From SFHK01 sp045538305 (lineage in GTDB: Bacteria; Bacillota; Clostridia; Christensenellales; Aristaeellaceae), in the NCBI GenBank assembly GCA_045538305.1, contig JAZSRC010000092.1, positions 1 to 64,000 of the forward strand: 64,000 nt of DNA, read 5' to 3'. Positions 1 through 7,879 of the stretch are shown here, piece by piece. Position numbers and translations under genes: made by a program. Under the pieces are notes generated by a model. That model saw only the letters and a list, made by a program, of their open reading frames with translations, was not told the origin of the DNA and did no database searches. How positions within the stretch are numbered: position 1 is the first letter of the stretch; each line of letters starts with the position of its first letter.

Positions 1-1298
1 GCTTCGCACAGTTCGGGATAGACTTCGTTGATGGCTTCCTCAGCGGTGCGCTCGCCGCTCCACACGCTCTGCAGGGCGGTGAAGAGGATCTCGTTGGTGG
101 TGATCTGAGTGTTGGGGGTGAAGTACCAGCAGGCGGGTTTGGCGTAGTTCATGGTGTAGTCAACGAGCACCTTCTTGCCGGTCTCGATGTCCTTGAAGGG
201 ATAGGCTTCGTTGCCCAGCCAGGCGTTGATGCCTTCCTCGGTGGTGTAGTAGTACTCAGACTTGGGCATCCAGATGCCGGGCAGGATCAGGGACTCCCAG
301 TTAGACTCTTCGCGGGTATACCACTTCACGAACTCATAGGCAGCTTCCTGGTTCTTGCCAGCGAACACGCCAGTCAGGCCAGAGGTGCACAGGGTGACCT
401 GCTCCTTCATCACGGGCAGGGGAGCGATGCCGTAGTTGATGTCCAGGTTCGGGAAGTCGGTGCCCAGACGCCAGGAGCCGTCCGTGGTCATAGCCACGGT
501 TCCGCTGCCGGTGCCCACGCCAACGCCGTTATCCTCGGGGATGACGTTGAGGGGAGACACATGCTCGACCAGCGCCAGGTCGGCCACCTTCTGGATGGAT
601 TCGATGGCTTCGGGGGTATTGATCACGCACTCAGTGCCGTCGGGCGTGAACCATGCGCCGCCGTTGGACAGTGCCCATACTTCCATCTGCCAGGTCCAGT
701 TATTGACAAAGCAGCCGTACTGTACGATGTTGTTCGGATCAAAGCCTTCTTCGTCTGGGTGCTTGCCGTTCTTGTCGAAGGTCAGGCGCTTGGAAACCTC
801 AACGAACTCATCCCAGGTGTAGGGTTCGTCTGCAGAGGGATACGGTTCGCCTGCTGCGTCAAACATATCCTTGTTATAGTAAAGCACAAGGATTTCGTTG
901 CAGCTGGAATAGCCTACGGGCGTGCCTGCATCCTTGAAAGTGATGCAGTCCATGGGCTGAAGCTTTTCGCCTTCGTACATATTGGAAACGTCAGCCATAA
1001 CGCCGTTGCGGGCAAAGTACAGAACAGCGTTCTCGTTTACCATGCCGCAATCGGGAAGTTCGTCGGCGATGGCGTAGTTTACAAGGGTCTGAGTGTATTC
1101 TTCGTTAGGAATCTGCATGGGTTCAACAAAAATTTTGTCCTGCATACCATTGAAAACGTCCAGCGCAGCCTGTACGCTTTCGGCTTCGGTCTGGTTGCCC
1201 CAGAAGGAATAGGTGATGTGGATGCGGCCGTCGTCCGCCATTGCGGTCATGGGTACCAGCATCGCAATACACAGGATAAGAGCAAACAGTTTCTTCAT
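1..1298 (-). CDS. ABC transporter extracellular sugar-binding protein (3' end cut by window)
   Basis: Family 1-type solute-binding protein that would deliver a sugar or oligosaccharide to an ABC importer. The protein begins MKKLFALILCIAMLVPMTAMADD, a clear signal peptide. No Cys follows, so unlike most Gram-positive binding proteins it does not look like a lipoprotein. The mature part has the usual fold signals (an ITYSFWG start, YYNKDMFDAAG near residue 115, TWDEFVEVSKRLT, and a late EAAYEFVKWY helix). About 432 codons are visible, near the full family length, so little is missing. The start is ATG at 1298, preceded by AAGGAGG. It is divergent from the LacI-type gene at 1528 and probably controlled by it. 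The specific sugar cannot be read from sequence. Confidence 0.9.
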   Translation of the reverse strand, partial: MKKLFALILCIAMLVPMTAMADDGRIHITYSFWGNQTEAESVQAALDVFNGMQDKIFVEPMQIPNEEYTQTLVNYAIADELPDCGMVNENAVLYFARNGVMADVSNMYEGEKLQPMDCITFKDAGTPVGYSSCNEILVLYYNKDMFDAAGEPYPSADEPYTWDEFVEVSKRLTFDKNGKHPDEEGFDPNNIVQYGCFVNNWTWQMEVWALSNGGAWFTPDGTECVINTPEAIESIQKVADLALVEHVSPLNVIPEDNGVGVGTGSGTVAMTTDGSWRLGTDFPNLDINYGIAPLPVMKEQVTLCTSGLTGVFAGKNQEAAYEFVKWYTREESNWESLILPGIWMPKSEYYYTTEEGINAWLGNEAYPFKDIETGKKVLVDYTMNYAKPACWYFTPNTQITTNEILFTALQSVWSGERTAEEAINEVYPELCE

Positions 1299-1340
1299 GA
1301 TGGTTCCTCCTTTTTTGATTGGTAAACGATGAATCCTGTA

Positions 1341-1358
1341 TGGTTATTCGTTTAACCA
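1341..1358. promoter_or_regulatory. LacI-family operator O1
   Basis: Perfect inverted repeat TGGTTA-N6-TAACCA. It sits between the -10 and the start codon of the solute-binding gene. Two related sites flank the regulator's own promoter. Confidence 0.7.
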
Positions 1359-1371
1359 TCCCATTGACTAC

Positions 1372-1400
1372 AGAATACCAGTCTCTCAACCAAAAGTCAA
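1372..1400 (-). promoter_or_regulatory. Sigma-A promoter of the solute-binding protein gene
   Basis: On the minus strand TTGACT (1400-1395) and TATTCT (1377-1372) are separated by exactly 17 bases. The palindrome at 1341-1358 lies just downstream of the -10, a repression position. Confidence 0.75.
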
Positions 1401-1432
1401 TAGCAAATTTACAATTTCCCATCCATCTGCCA

Positions 1433-1450
1433 TGGTTAATTTGATAACCG
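1433..1450. promoter_or_regulatory. LacI-family operator O2
   Basis: TGGTTA-N6-TAACCG has the same half-sites and 6-base spacer as O1, with one mismatch. It lies immediately upstream of the -35 of the regulator gene. Confidence 0.6.
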
Positions 1451-1456
1451 GGCCTA

Positions 1457-1485
1457 TTGACGATTGAAAAGCGATTATGTATAAT
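1457..1485 (+). promoter_or_regulatory. Sigma-A promoter of the lacI-type gene
   Basis: TTGACG (1457-1462), a 17-base spacer and TATAAT (1480-1485). It is flanked by operator-like sites on both sides, which suggests autorepression. Confidence 0.8.
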
Positions 1486-1486
1486 A

Positions 1487-1504
1487 AGGTTAACAAATTT
1501 ACCA
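1487..1504. promoter_or_regulatory. LacI-family operator O3
   Basis: AGGTTA-N6-TTACCA, a degenerate copy of O1, directly after the -10 box of the regulator gene. Confidence 0.5.
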
Positions 1505-1527
1505 AACAATTGAAACGAGGTGCAGCT

Positions 1528-2550
1528 ATGGCAACCATGCGCGATATTGCCCAGCTTGCGGGCGTTTCCACCGCAACGGTATCCCACGTAGTGAACGGCA
1601 CAAAAAAACTTTCGCCGGAAACCACAGAGCGGGTACTTATGGCAATCGCAAAGGCAAACTATACCCCAAACACGCTGGCTAAATCCCTTCGCAGCGGACA
1701 GACGCATACGATCGGCGTACTGGTAGAGGACATCCGCGGCCTGCCCGTTGCAGGTATTGTCTCGGGCATCAACGAAACGCTGTCCAAATCCGGCTATAAA
1801 ATGATTCTTCACGACCTTCATCTGCTGGAGAAGCTTTATAACCAATACGAACAGATCGGCGCATACCGTCAAAGAATCAATAACGGCGTTTCCCTTCTGA
1901 TGTCCTCCAATGTGGACGGCATTATCTATGTAGGTATGCATGACAGGCATCTGGACTATCTGTTTGACCCGATGGATACGCCTCTGGTGTTCGCTTATTC
2001 TCACGGAACCAATGAGGATACCTACGTCACATACTCCAATCAGGATTCTGCCGCCGATATGACTCGCTACCTTCTTTCCAAAGGACATGAGCGCATAGCC
2101 GTGATTGCCGGACACCCCCATTCTTATCCCACCGCTCGCCGCATGCACGGCATACAGATGGCCATGCAGCAGATGGGGCTTGTCATTCCGGATCAATACA
2201 TACGCTACGGCAACTGGGAATATGAATCCGGCATAACCGAAACCTGCGCCCTGCTTGCGCTTTCCGTACGTCCCACGGTTATTTTCGCCATGAACGATCT
2301 GATGGCGGCAGGCTGCATGCACGTACTGAACGAAGCGGGGCTTCGCATTCCCGAGGATATGGCCGTCGTAGGCTTTGATAACCGGGAAATTGCCAGCTAT
2401 CTTCAGCCGCCGCTTACAACCATTCAGCTGCCTACCACAGAAATCGGAATCAGCGCGGCGATTCATATTATGGAAAAAATCAACAATCCCTCCGTACCGC
2501 CGGTACGGGAAATCATCCATTGCTCCATTGTGGAACGTAAATCGGTATAG
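1528..2550 (+). CDS. LacI/GalR-family transcriptional regulator
   Basis: DNA-binding repressor of the LacI family, 340 residues from the chosen start. The N-terminus MATMRDIAQLAGVSTATVSHVVNG is the canonical LacI helix-turn-helix plus hinge helix. The rest is a periplasmic-binding-like effector domain (GLPVAGIVSGINETL, VVGFDNREIASYLQPPLTTI). An upstream in-frame ATG at 1477 overlaps the promoter, so the ATG at 1528, preceded by ACGAGG, is preferred. It is divergent from the sugar-binding gene, and three TGGTTA-N6-TAACCA-like palindromes occupy the shared intergenic region. A role as local repressor of the sugar transporter and of itself is therefore likely (inference). The inducer is unknown. 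Confidence 0.95.
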   Translation: MATMRDIAQLAGVSTATVSHVVNGTKKLSPETTERVLMAIAKANYTPNTLAKSLRSGQTHTIGVLVEDIRGLPVAGIVSGINETLSKSGYKMILHDLHLLEKLYNQYEQIGAYRQRINNGVSLLMSSNVDGIIYVGMHDRHLDYLFDPMDTPLVFAYSHGTNEDTYVTYSNQDSAADMTRYLLSKGHERIAVIAGHPHSYPTARRMHGIQMAMQQMGLVIPDQYIRYGNWEYESGITETCALLALSVRPTVIFAMNDLMAAGCMHVLNEAGLRIPEDMAVVGFDNREIASYLQPPLTTIQLPTTEIGISAAIHIMEKINNPSVPPVREIIHCSIVERKSV

Positions 2551-2575
2551 CCCTCGCGCTTATTTGCCTAAAAAC

Positions 2576-2630
2576 AAAAGCCGGACACTGATCGGTTTTT
2601 TCACCGCTTTGTGTCCGGCTTTTTATTTTA
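2576..2630. terminator. Bidirectional rho-independent terminator
   Basis: Stem AAGCCGGACAC/GTGTCCGGCTT with a T-rich tail on the plus strand (CTTTTTATTTT) and on the minus strand (CTTTTGTTTTT). It ends both the lacI-type gene and the converging asnA-ychF-U32 run. Confidence 0.85.
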
Positions 2631-2641
2631 TCGGGCATATT

Positions 2642-3829
2642 TTATTTTCTGAGATAATCTCCCTCGCCGATTCCTTCCGGGGCAGGCATTGTAAATATGG
2701 TTCCGGGAACGGCGGCAGCCTGTATGCTTTCACCCTCGTCATTTTTTAAATCCTCCGCCGTAAAGCGGACAGCGCATCTTCCGGGGGTCAGCGCTTCGCA
2801 AATCTCGCCCGAAACGAGCTTATTTTTTACCTCCACGCGGATTCGATCCCCATCCCTTGAAAGAACAGGACCCACATAATCGCAGTCGTGCAGATACCCG
2901 GCCTCAGCGTTCGGGGTAAACTTGATTTCTCCCTCGTAAAAGCCGGTGGAATAAGGGCGATGGCTGATGGCGGAAAGCTCCTTCAGGCAATCGTTCAGAT
3001 CCGCGCCGTCAAGATACATTCTGTAGGCGTTTACAACCGTAGCCACATAGTAAGGCGTTTTCATGCGGCCTTCAATTTTAAACGAGGTTACGCCGGCCTT
3101 TTTGATTTCATCAAGCAGTGTCATCGCGCAAAGATCATACGAGGAAAGGATGGTTGTTCCCTTTTCGTCTTCCTCAATCGGAAAATACTGTCCGGGGCGC
3201 TTTTCCTCGGTGAGCGCGAAGGTCCACCGGCAGCTTTGCGCGCAGCCACCGCGGTTGGCGCTTCTGCCGGTAAGATACGAGGAAATCATGCACCTGCCGG
3301 AATACGCCATGCACATTGCTCCGTGAACAAACGCCTCTATTTCAAGGTCGGCGGGCGTTTTTTCGCGAAGCTCGCGAATCTGCTTAAGACCCATTTCTCT
3401 GGCCAAAACCACGCGCTTTGCACCCATTTCGTAATAGGCAAGGGCGGTTTCATGGTTTGTGCAGTTAGCCTGCGTACTTACGTGAATTTCCATGTCCGGG
3501 CACGCGCGTTTAATGGCGCGGATTGCGCCGATATCCGAAACGATCATGGCATCCACGCATGCATCCGTAAGCATTCGGGCATAATCCGCCATAGACGGAA
3601 TTTCTTCCGGAAAGGTAAATGCGTTTGCCGCTACATATACCTTTTTGTTTCTTTCATGCATGAAGTGTGCGGCTTGAGCAATTTTTTCAATGGAAAACGC
3701 AGTCTGCCCTGCCCGAAGCTGCAGAAGCGGACCGCCAAGATACGCCGCGTCCGCTCCGTAACGCGCGGCGGCGATCAGACTTTCCATGCTGCCCGCCGGG
3801 GCGAGCAGCTCATATACCGGCGCAGCCAT
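2642..3829 (-). CDS. U32 family peptidase / tRNA-hydroxylation-type protein
   Basis: Peptidase family U32 protein of 395 residues. The start MAAPVYELLAPAGSMESLIAAARYGADA is typical, and the family signature is visible as EAFVHGAMCMAYSGRCMISS, followed by a Cys-rich stretch (GGCAQSCRW). Relatives include TrhP, which takes part in 5-hydroxyuridine formation at tRNA position 34, and proteins once described as collagenases. The tRNA role is the better supported one for housekeeping members. The stop of ychF overlaps its start by one base (TAATG), so the two are translationally coupled. It is the last gene of the asnA-ychF-U32 run. Confidence 0.9.
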   Translation of the reverse strand: MAAPVYELLAPAGSMESLIAAARYGADAAYLGGPLLQLRAGQTAFSIEKIAQAAHFMHERNKKVYVAANAFTFPEEIPSMADYARMLTDACVDAMIVSDIGAIRAIKRACPDMEIHVSTQANCTNHETALAYYEMGAKRVVLAREMGLKQIRELREKTPADLEIEAFVHGAMCMAYSGRCMISSYLTGRSANRGGCAQSCRWTFALTEEKRPGQYFPIEEDEKGTTILSSYDLCAMTLLDEIKKAGVTSFKIEGRMKTPYYVATVVNAYRMYLDGADLNDCLKELSAISHRPYSTGFYEGEIKFTPNAEAGYLHDCDYVGPVLSRDGDRIRVEVKNKLVSGEICEALTPGRCAVRFTAEDLKNDEGESIQAAAVPGTIFTMPAPEGIGEGDYLRK

Positions 3830-4932
3830 TACACGTTAAAGCGGAACAGCGTCACATCGCCGTCCTGCATTACATATTCCTTGCCTTCGCTTCTGATAAG
3901 GCCCTTTTCCTTACAGGCATTCATGCTGCCCTCGCGCACCAGATCGTCATAGGAAACGATCTCGGCGCGGATAAAGCCCTTTTCAAAGTCGGTATGAATT
4001 TTTCCCGCAGCCTGCGGCGCCTTGGTTCCGCGCTCAATTGTCCATGCGCGAACCTCCTTGGGGCCGGCGGTCAGGTAAGAAATCAGGCCAAGAAGCTCAT
4101 AGCCGATGGTGACAAGGCGATCTAAGCCGCTTTTGCCGATACCCATTTCCTCAAGGAACATCTGCTTTTCTTCATAATCCAGCTGCGCGATTTCTTCCTC
4201 CACCTTCGCGGAGATGACCAGCACCTGACTGCCTTCCTTTTTGGCGATTTCCTTTACCTTTTTTACTATTTCAAGTTCTTCCGCGCCTTCGCCCACTTCG
4301 CCCTCGGCGATATTGGCGGCGTAAACAACCTTTTTCATCGTCAGAAGGAACCAGCCCTTGGCGATTTCCATCTGATCCTTGTCAAGAGGCGCGGTGCGCG
4401 CGCTTCTCAGCTCGTTCATGTGCTTTAAGAGAATTTCGGCAGTTTCCACCTCATCTGCGTATTTTTTATCGCCGTTTTTCAGAAGATGGTTCGCCTTTTC
4501 AAGACGCTTGGTTACCGTCTCAATGTCCGCAAGCACAAGCTCGGTTTCAATGGTTTCAATATCGCGGACAGGGTCGACGGATCCGTCCACGTGGATAACG
4601 TTTTCATCTTCAAAACAGCGAACGACGTGAACGATGGCATCCACCTCGCGGATATGGCTCAGAAACTTATTTCCCAGACCTTCTCCGCGGCTTGCGCCCT
4701 TTACAAGGCCCGCAATATCGACAAACTCGAGCACTGCAGGCGTATACTTTTCAGGATGATACATTTCACTTAAAACATCCAGCCTCGGATCCGGAACGGC
4801 GACAACGCCGTTGTTCGGCTCGATGGTGCAGAAGGGGTAGTTGGCTGCCTGCGCGCCGGCACAGGTGATGGCATTAAACAGCGTGCTCTTTCCGACATTC
4901 GGAAGTCCTACAACGCCCAGTTTCATATTCAA
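3829..4932 (-). CDS. ychF: Redox-regulated ATPase/GTPase YchF (OLA1 family)
   Basis: Obg-family P-loop protein that prefers ATP and interacts with ribosomes. It has 367 residues, the usual length. The start MNMKLGVVGLPNVGKSTLFNAI carries the Walker A motif GLPNVGKS. It is followed by NYPFCTIEPN (switch region) and VDIAGLVKGASRGEGLGNKFLSHIREVDA (G3 region). The C-terminal TGS-like domain includes TAGPKEVRAWTIERGTKAPQAAGKIH. It lies 25 bases after asnA and overlaps the U32 gene by one base. Confidence 0.97.
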   Translation of the reverse strand: MNMKLGVVGLPNVGKSTLFNAITCAGAQAANYPFCTIEPNNGVVAVPDPRLDVLSEMYHPEKYTPAVLEFVDIAGLVKGASRGEGLGNKFLSHIREVDAIVHVVRCFEDENVIHVDGSVDPVRDIETIETELVLADIETVTKRLEKANHLLKNGDKKYADEVETAEILLKHMNELRSARTAPLDKDQMEIAKGWFLLTMKKVVYAANIAEGEVGEGAEELEIVKKVKEIAKKEGSQVLVISAKVEEEIAQLDYEEKQMFLEEMGIGKSGLDRLVTIGYELLGLISYLTAGPKEVRAWTIERGTKAPQAAGKIHTDFEKGFIRAEIVSYDDLVREGSMNACKEKGLIRSEGKEYVMQDGDVTLFRFNV

Positions 4933-4957
4933 TCACACTCCGATAATGTTTTTTATA

Positions 4958-5968
4958 TTACAGCAGGAATACGCCCTTATCGGTGCATTCCCGAATCATG
5001 CCCTCCGGCCATTCGCTGGCCTGTACCTCTCCGATATGGCACTTTTTCAGTATCTGCATGCACAGGCGGGACTGACCGATGCCGCCGCCGATGGACAGAG
5101 GCAATTTTCCCTTTAAAAGCGCTGAGTGGAAGGGAAGCGAAGCCCTGTCCGTCGCGCCGGAAATTTCCAGCTGCTTTTTCAGCACCTCTTCATCTACGCG
5201 AATGCCCATAGAGGAAAGCTCCAGGCTTCTGCCAAGCACGTTGTTCCATACGAGAATATCGCCGTTCAGATTCCAGTCGTCATAGTCCGGGGCGCGGCCG
5301 TCGTGCCTCTTGCCGCTTTTCAGGGCGCCGCCGATATTTTCAAGAAACACGGTTTTATACTGCCTGGTAATTTCATCCTCACGCTGTTTGGGCGTAAGAT
5401 CGGGATACATATCCTCAAGCTCCTGAGAAGTAATGAATTTTACCTCCGGATTGATTTCCGGCTCAAGCGCAGGAAACATGGCGCAGGCGGCAAGCTCGGT
5501 CGCAGCGATTACGCGCACAATGACCTTTACCGTATTTTCAAGGTATTCTCTGGTTCTGTCACACCGGTCGATTACCTTTTCCCAGTCCCACTGATCCACG
5601 TACACGCTGTGCAGGTTGTCCGCATCCTCGTCGCGGCGGATGGCGTTCATGTCGGTATACAGTCCCTCGTGCATGCGAAAGCCGTAGTCCCTAAGCGCCT
5701 GCCGCTTCCATTTGGCGAGGGAATGTACAATTTCCATATTTCTTTTTTCCATATTCTTGATCGTAAAGGAAACGGGGCGCTCAACGCCGTTCAGGTTGTC
5801 ATTAAGGCCCGAATCCTCCGATACAAATAACGGCGCGCTGATGCGCAAAAGGCGCATGGCGTCGGCAAAGGTACGTTCAAAGGTATCCTTTACATATTTG
5901 ATTGCGCGTTCGGTATGACGAATGCTCAATGCGCTTTGATAACCCTCGGGTATAAAGCACTGATACAT
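4958..5968 (-). CDS. asnA: Aspartate-ammonia ligase (AsnA)
   Basis: Makes asparagine from aspartate, ammonia and ATP. It has 336 residues against about 330 for the E. coli enzyme. The family is recognisable from YQSALSIRHTERAIKYVKDTFE at the N-terminus, SEDSGLNDNLNGVERPVSF, VDQWDWEKVI, SSMGIRVDEEVL, and the class II synthetase-like end LPLSIGGGIGQSRLCMQILKK. It starts with ATG at 5968. It is the first gene of a minus-strand run with ychF and the U32 gene, and faces away from dnaA. Confidence 0.97.
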   Translation of the reverse strand: MYQCFIPEGYQSALSIRHTERAIKYVKDTFERTFADAMRLLRISAPLFVSEDSGLNDNLNGVERPVSFTIKNMEKRNMEIVHSLAKWKRQALRDYGFRMHEGLYTDMNAIRRDEDADNLHSVYVDQWDWEKVIDRCDRTREYLENTVKVIVRVIAATELAACAMFPALEPEINPEVKFITSQELEDMYPDLTPKQREDEITRQYKTVFLENIGGALKSGKRHDGRAPDYDDWNLNGDILVWNNVLGRSLELSSMGIRVDEEVLKKQLEISGATDRASLPFHSALLKGKLPLSIGGGIGQSRLCMQILKKCHIGEVQASEWPEGMIRECTDKGVFLL

Positions 5969-6116
5969 ATTTTTTCCTCATTTCATGGTCAGATTATTTC
6001 ATTATATCATAATACCACAGAATCCTTTCTGCGTCCACCGTTCGGGGCGTAAAAATGCTGTGCCGGAGCGCATAATCGAACACGATAAAACACGACGAAA
6101 AATTCTTACTCCTCTC

Positions 6117-6145
6117 TTGAAAACAGGAATTTTGTCTGCTATGAT
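6117..6145 (+). promoter_or_regulatory. Candidate distal promoter of dnaA
   Basis: TTGAAA (6117-6122), 17 bases and TATGAT (6140-6145), about 260 bases before dnaA. The region 5969-6406 contains no gene; it holds this promoter, the one at 6303 and the DnaA boxes. Confidence 0.5.
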
Positions 6146-6241
6146 ATAGCCCCCGACAAAAGAAGCTTTGATTTGCATTCTCCGCGCGCTGTCATGCCCA
6201 TGCCGACTCCATAAACAGGTTATGCTCTGTTTCTGCACAAG

Positions 6242-6381
6242 TTATCCACAAGAGAAGGCAGATCGAAAACACCCATTTTTTTGCGAAAAACATGCTTTTT
6301 TCTTGAAAAAAGCCCCGATATCTGATATGATAATCAAAGTTATCCACAAGCCGTTGATGATTCACACCATATTGTGGATAA
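6242..6381. promoter_or_regulatory. DnaA-box cluster upstream of dnaA
   Basis: Three perfect TTATCCACA boxes: 6242-6250 (+), 6340-6348 (+) and 6373-6381 (reverse orientation, TGTGGATAA). The last two sit between the proximal promoter and the start codon, so they probably give DnaA autoregulation as well as forming the upstream half of a bipartite origin. Confidence 0.85.
6303..6331 (+). promoter_or_regulatory. Proximal promoter of dnaA
   Basis: TTGAAA (6303-6308), 17-base spacer, TATGAT (6326-6331), directly followed by two DnaA boxes. Confidence 0.65.
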
Positions 6382-6406
6382 CTTTTTCGAAAGGAGATCG
6401 TTTTCC

Positions 6407-7711
6407 ATGAATTATGCCGACGCGTCTCAGCTGTGGCAAAAGGTTCACGCCATCCTCAGAGAAAAGCAGAGCCCCATGCGCTACAACACATGGTTCAAGG
6501 ATCTGAAGCTTCATTCCGTAGAAAACGGAAAGCTAATTGCCTATACGAAGGAAGCCTTCATTGTCAGATATCTGCGCGAGCAGGCCTTTACGCAGATTGT
6601 ATTTGCAGTAAATAACGCCTTTGGTCCGGGCTACGACGTAGAAATCGTAATGGAAAACGAGCTTACCCGTTTTGAAAAGGCCATGTCTTCCTCGCCGCTC
6701 AATCCGAAGTACACCTTTGAGAGCTTTGTCGTCGGCGCAGGAAACCGGTTCGCTCACGCGGCAAGCCTTGCCGTGGCCGAGCATCCGGGCGATGCCTATA
6801 ATCCGTTATTTATCCATGGCGGCGTAGGTCTTGGCAAAACGCATCTGATGAACGCCATTTCCCACTATATCCTTCAGGAAAATCCGAAGGCAAATATACT
6901 CTTTACAACCTCGGAAAACTTTACCAACGAAGTGGTTGAAGCCATTGCCCGCAAGAAAACCATGGAGCTCAGAAATAAAATGCGCTCTGTGGACGTTCTC
7001 CTTATTGACGATGTACAGTTTCTGTCCAACAAGCAAGCCACGCAGGAGGAATTCTTCCATACGTTCAACGCGCTTTTTGACAATAGAAAGCAGATTGTGC
7101 TTTCAAGCGACAGGCCGCCCTATGAAATTGCAACCCTTGAAGACAGAATGCGCTCGCGCTTCATGAGCGGTCTGGTTGTAGATGTTCAAAAACCCGACTT
7201 TGAAACGAGAATGGCAATTCTGATGCGAAAGGCCGAAAGCGAAAACATCTTGATCGATGTTGACGCCATCAGCTATATTGCCGAAAGAATCGACACCAAC
7301 ATACGCGAGCTGGAGGGCAGCCTCATTCGCGTGCATGCGCTGGCGCAGCTGGAAAAATCGCCCATTACGCGCGAACTGGCCGAACTTGCACTGAAAAACA
7401 TCGTCAGAGTGCGCGATGAAAAGCGAATCACTCCCGAACGGATTATGGAGCGCGTGGCCATCGAATACGGAATCCGCACCGACGACATTCTTTCTTCGAG
7501 AAGAAGTCGCGACGTTGCCGTTCCGAGACAGCTGGCTATCTACCTGACCCGCGAAATTACCGGACAAAGCACCACCAGCATCGGAAAAACCTTCGGCCGT
7601 GACCACTCCACCATCATGCATGCGTGCAAAAGCATAGAAGAAAAGACCGGGAATGAAAAGGATTTTGAACTGATTGTCAGAAAAATCAAACAGTCCCTTC
7701 TGGAGTCCTAA
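6407..7711 (+). CDS. dnaA: Chromosomal replication initiator DnaA
   Basis: AAA+ initiator that binds DnaA boxes and melts the origin. It has 434 residues from the ATG at 6407, which follows AAGGAGATCG. An in-frame ATG at 6374 lies inside a DnaA box and has no ribosome site. Domain I covers about residues 1-75 (LWQKVHAILREKQSPMRYNTWF). The AAA+ domain has Walker A HGGVGLGKTHLMNAI and Walker B VLLIDDVQFL. Domain IV carries the DnaA signature GRDHSTIMHACKSI. Domain II is very short, which makes the protein slightly smaller than the B. subtilis one. dnaN follows after a 168-base origin element. Confidence 0.99.
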   Translation: MNYADASQLWQKVHAILREKQSPMRYNTWFKDLKLHSVENGKLIAYTKEAFIVRYLREQAFTQIVFAVNNAFGPGYDVEIVMENELTRFEKAMSSSPLNPKYTFESFVVGAGNRFAHAASLAVAEHPGDAYNPLFIHGGVGLGKTHLMNAISHYILQENPKANILFTTSENFTNEVVEAIARKKTMELRNKMRSVDVLLIDDVQFLSNKQATQEEFFHTFNALFDNRKQIVLSSDRPPYEIATLEDRMRSRFMSGLVVDVQKPDFETRMAILMRKAESENILIDVDAISYIAERIDTNIRELEGSLIRVHALAQLEKSPITRELAELALKNIVRVRDEKRITPERIMERVAIEYGIRTDDILSSRRSRDVAVPRQLAIYLTREITGQSTTSIGKTFGRDHSTIMHACKSIEEKTGNEKDFELIVRKIKQSLLES

Positions 7712-7879
7712 GGGATTTATCCACGAGATCCCCATTTTCTCCCGTGCTATCCCCGGAAATATCCACTTTAAAAAAGTCATATGGTATAAGGAAAAAACGG
7801 AGTTATCCACACAATCCACAGCGCTATAACTACTATTACTAGAATATATTATATATAATAATCATGGAGGGTATATCGT
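7712..7879. other. Candidate oriC unwinding region between dnaA and dnaN
   Basis: Holds DnaA boxes TTATCCACG (7717-7725) and TTATCCACA (7803-7811), and an adjoining CAATCCACA (7812-7820). A short GCGC step follows, then CTACTATTACTAG (about 7830-7842) and a run of A and T to 7862. The order box, box, GC step, TAC-TAT-TAC-TAG trinucleotides, AT-rich tract matches the B. subtilis basal unwinding system with DnaA-trios. Assignment as the functional origin is inference. Confidence 0.8.

Noticed and set aside
1123..2520. Long open frame antisense to the LacI-type gene
   Set aside because: The real LacI family protein is read on the plus strand; this frame has no family features, no ribosome site and an RNY pattern that fits the other strand.
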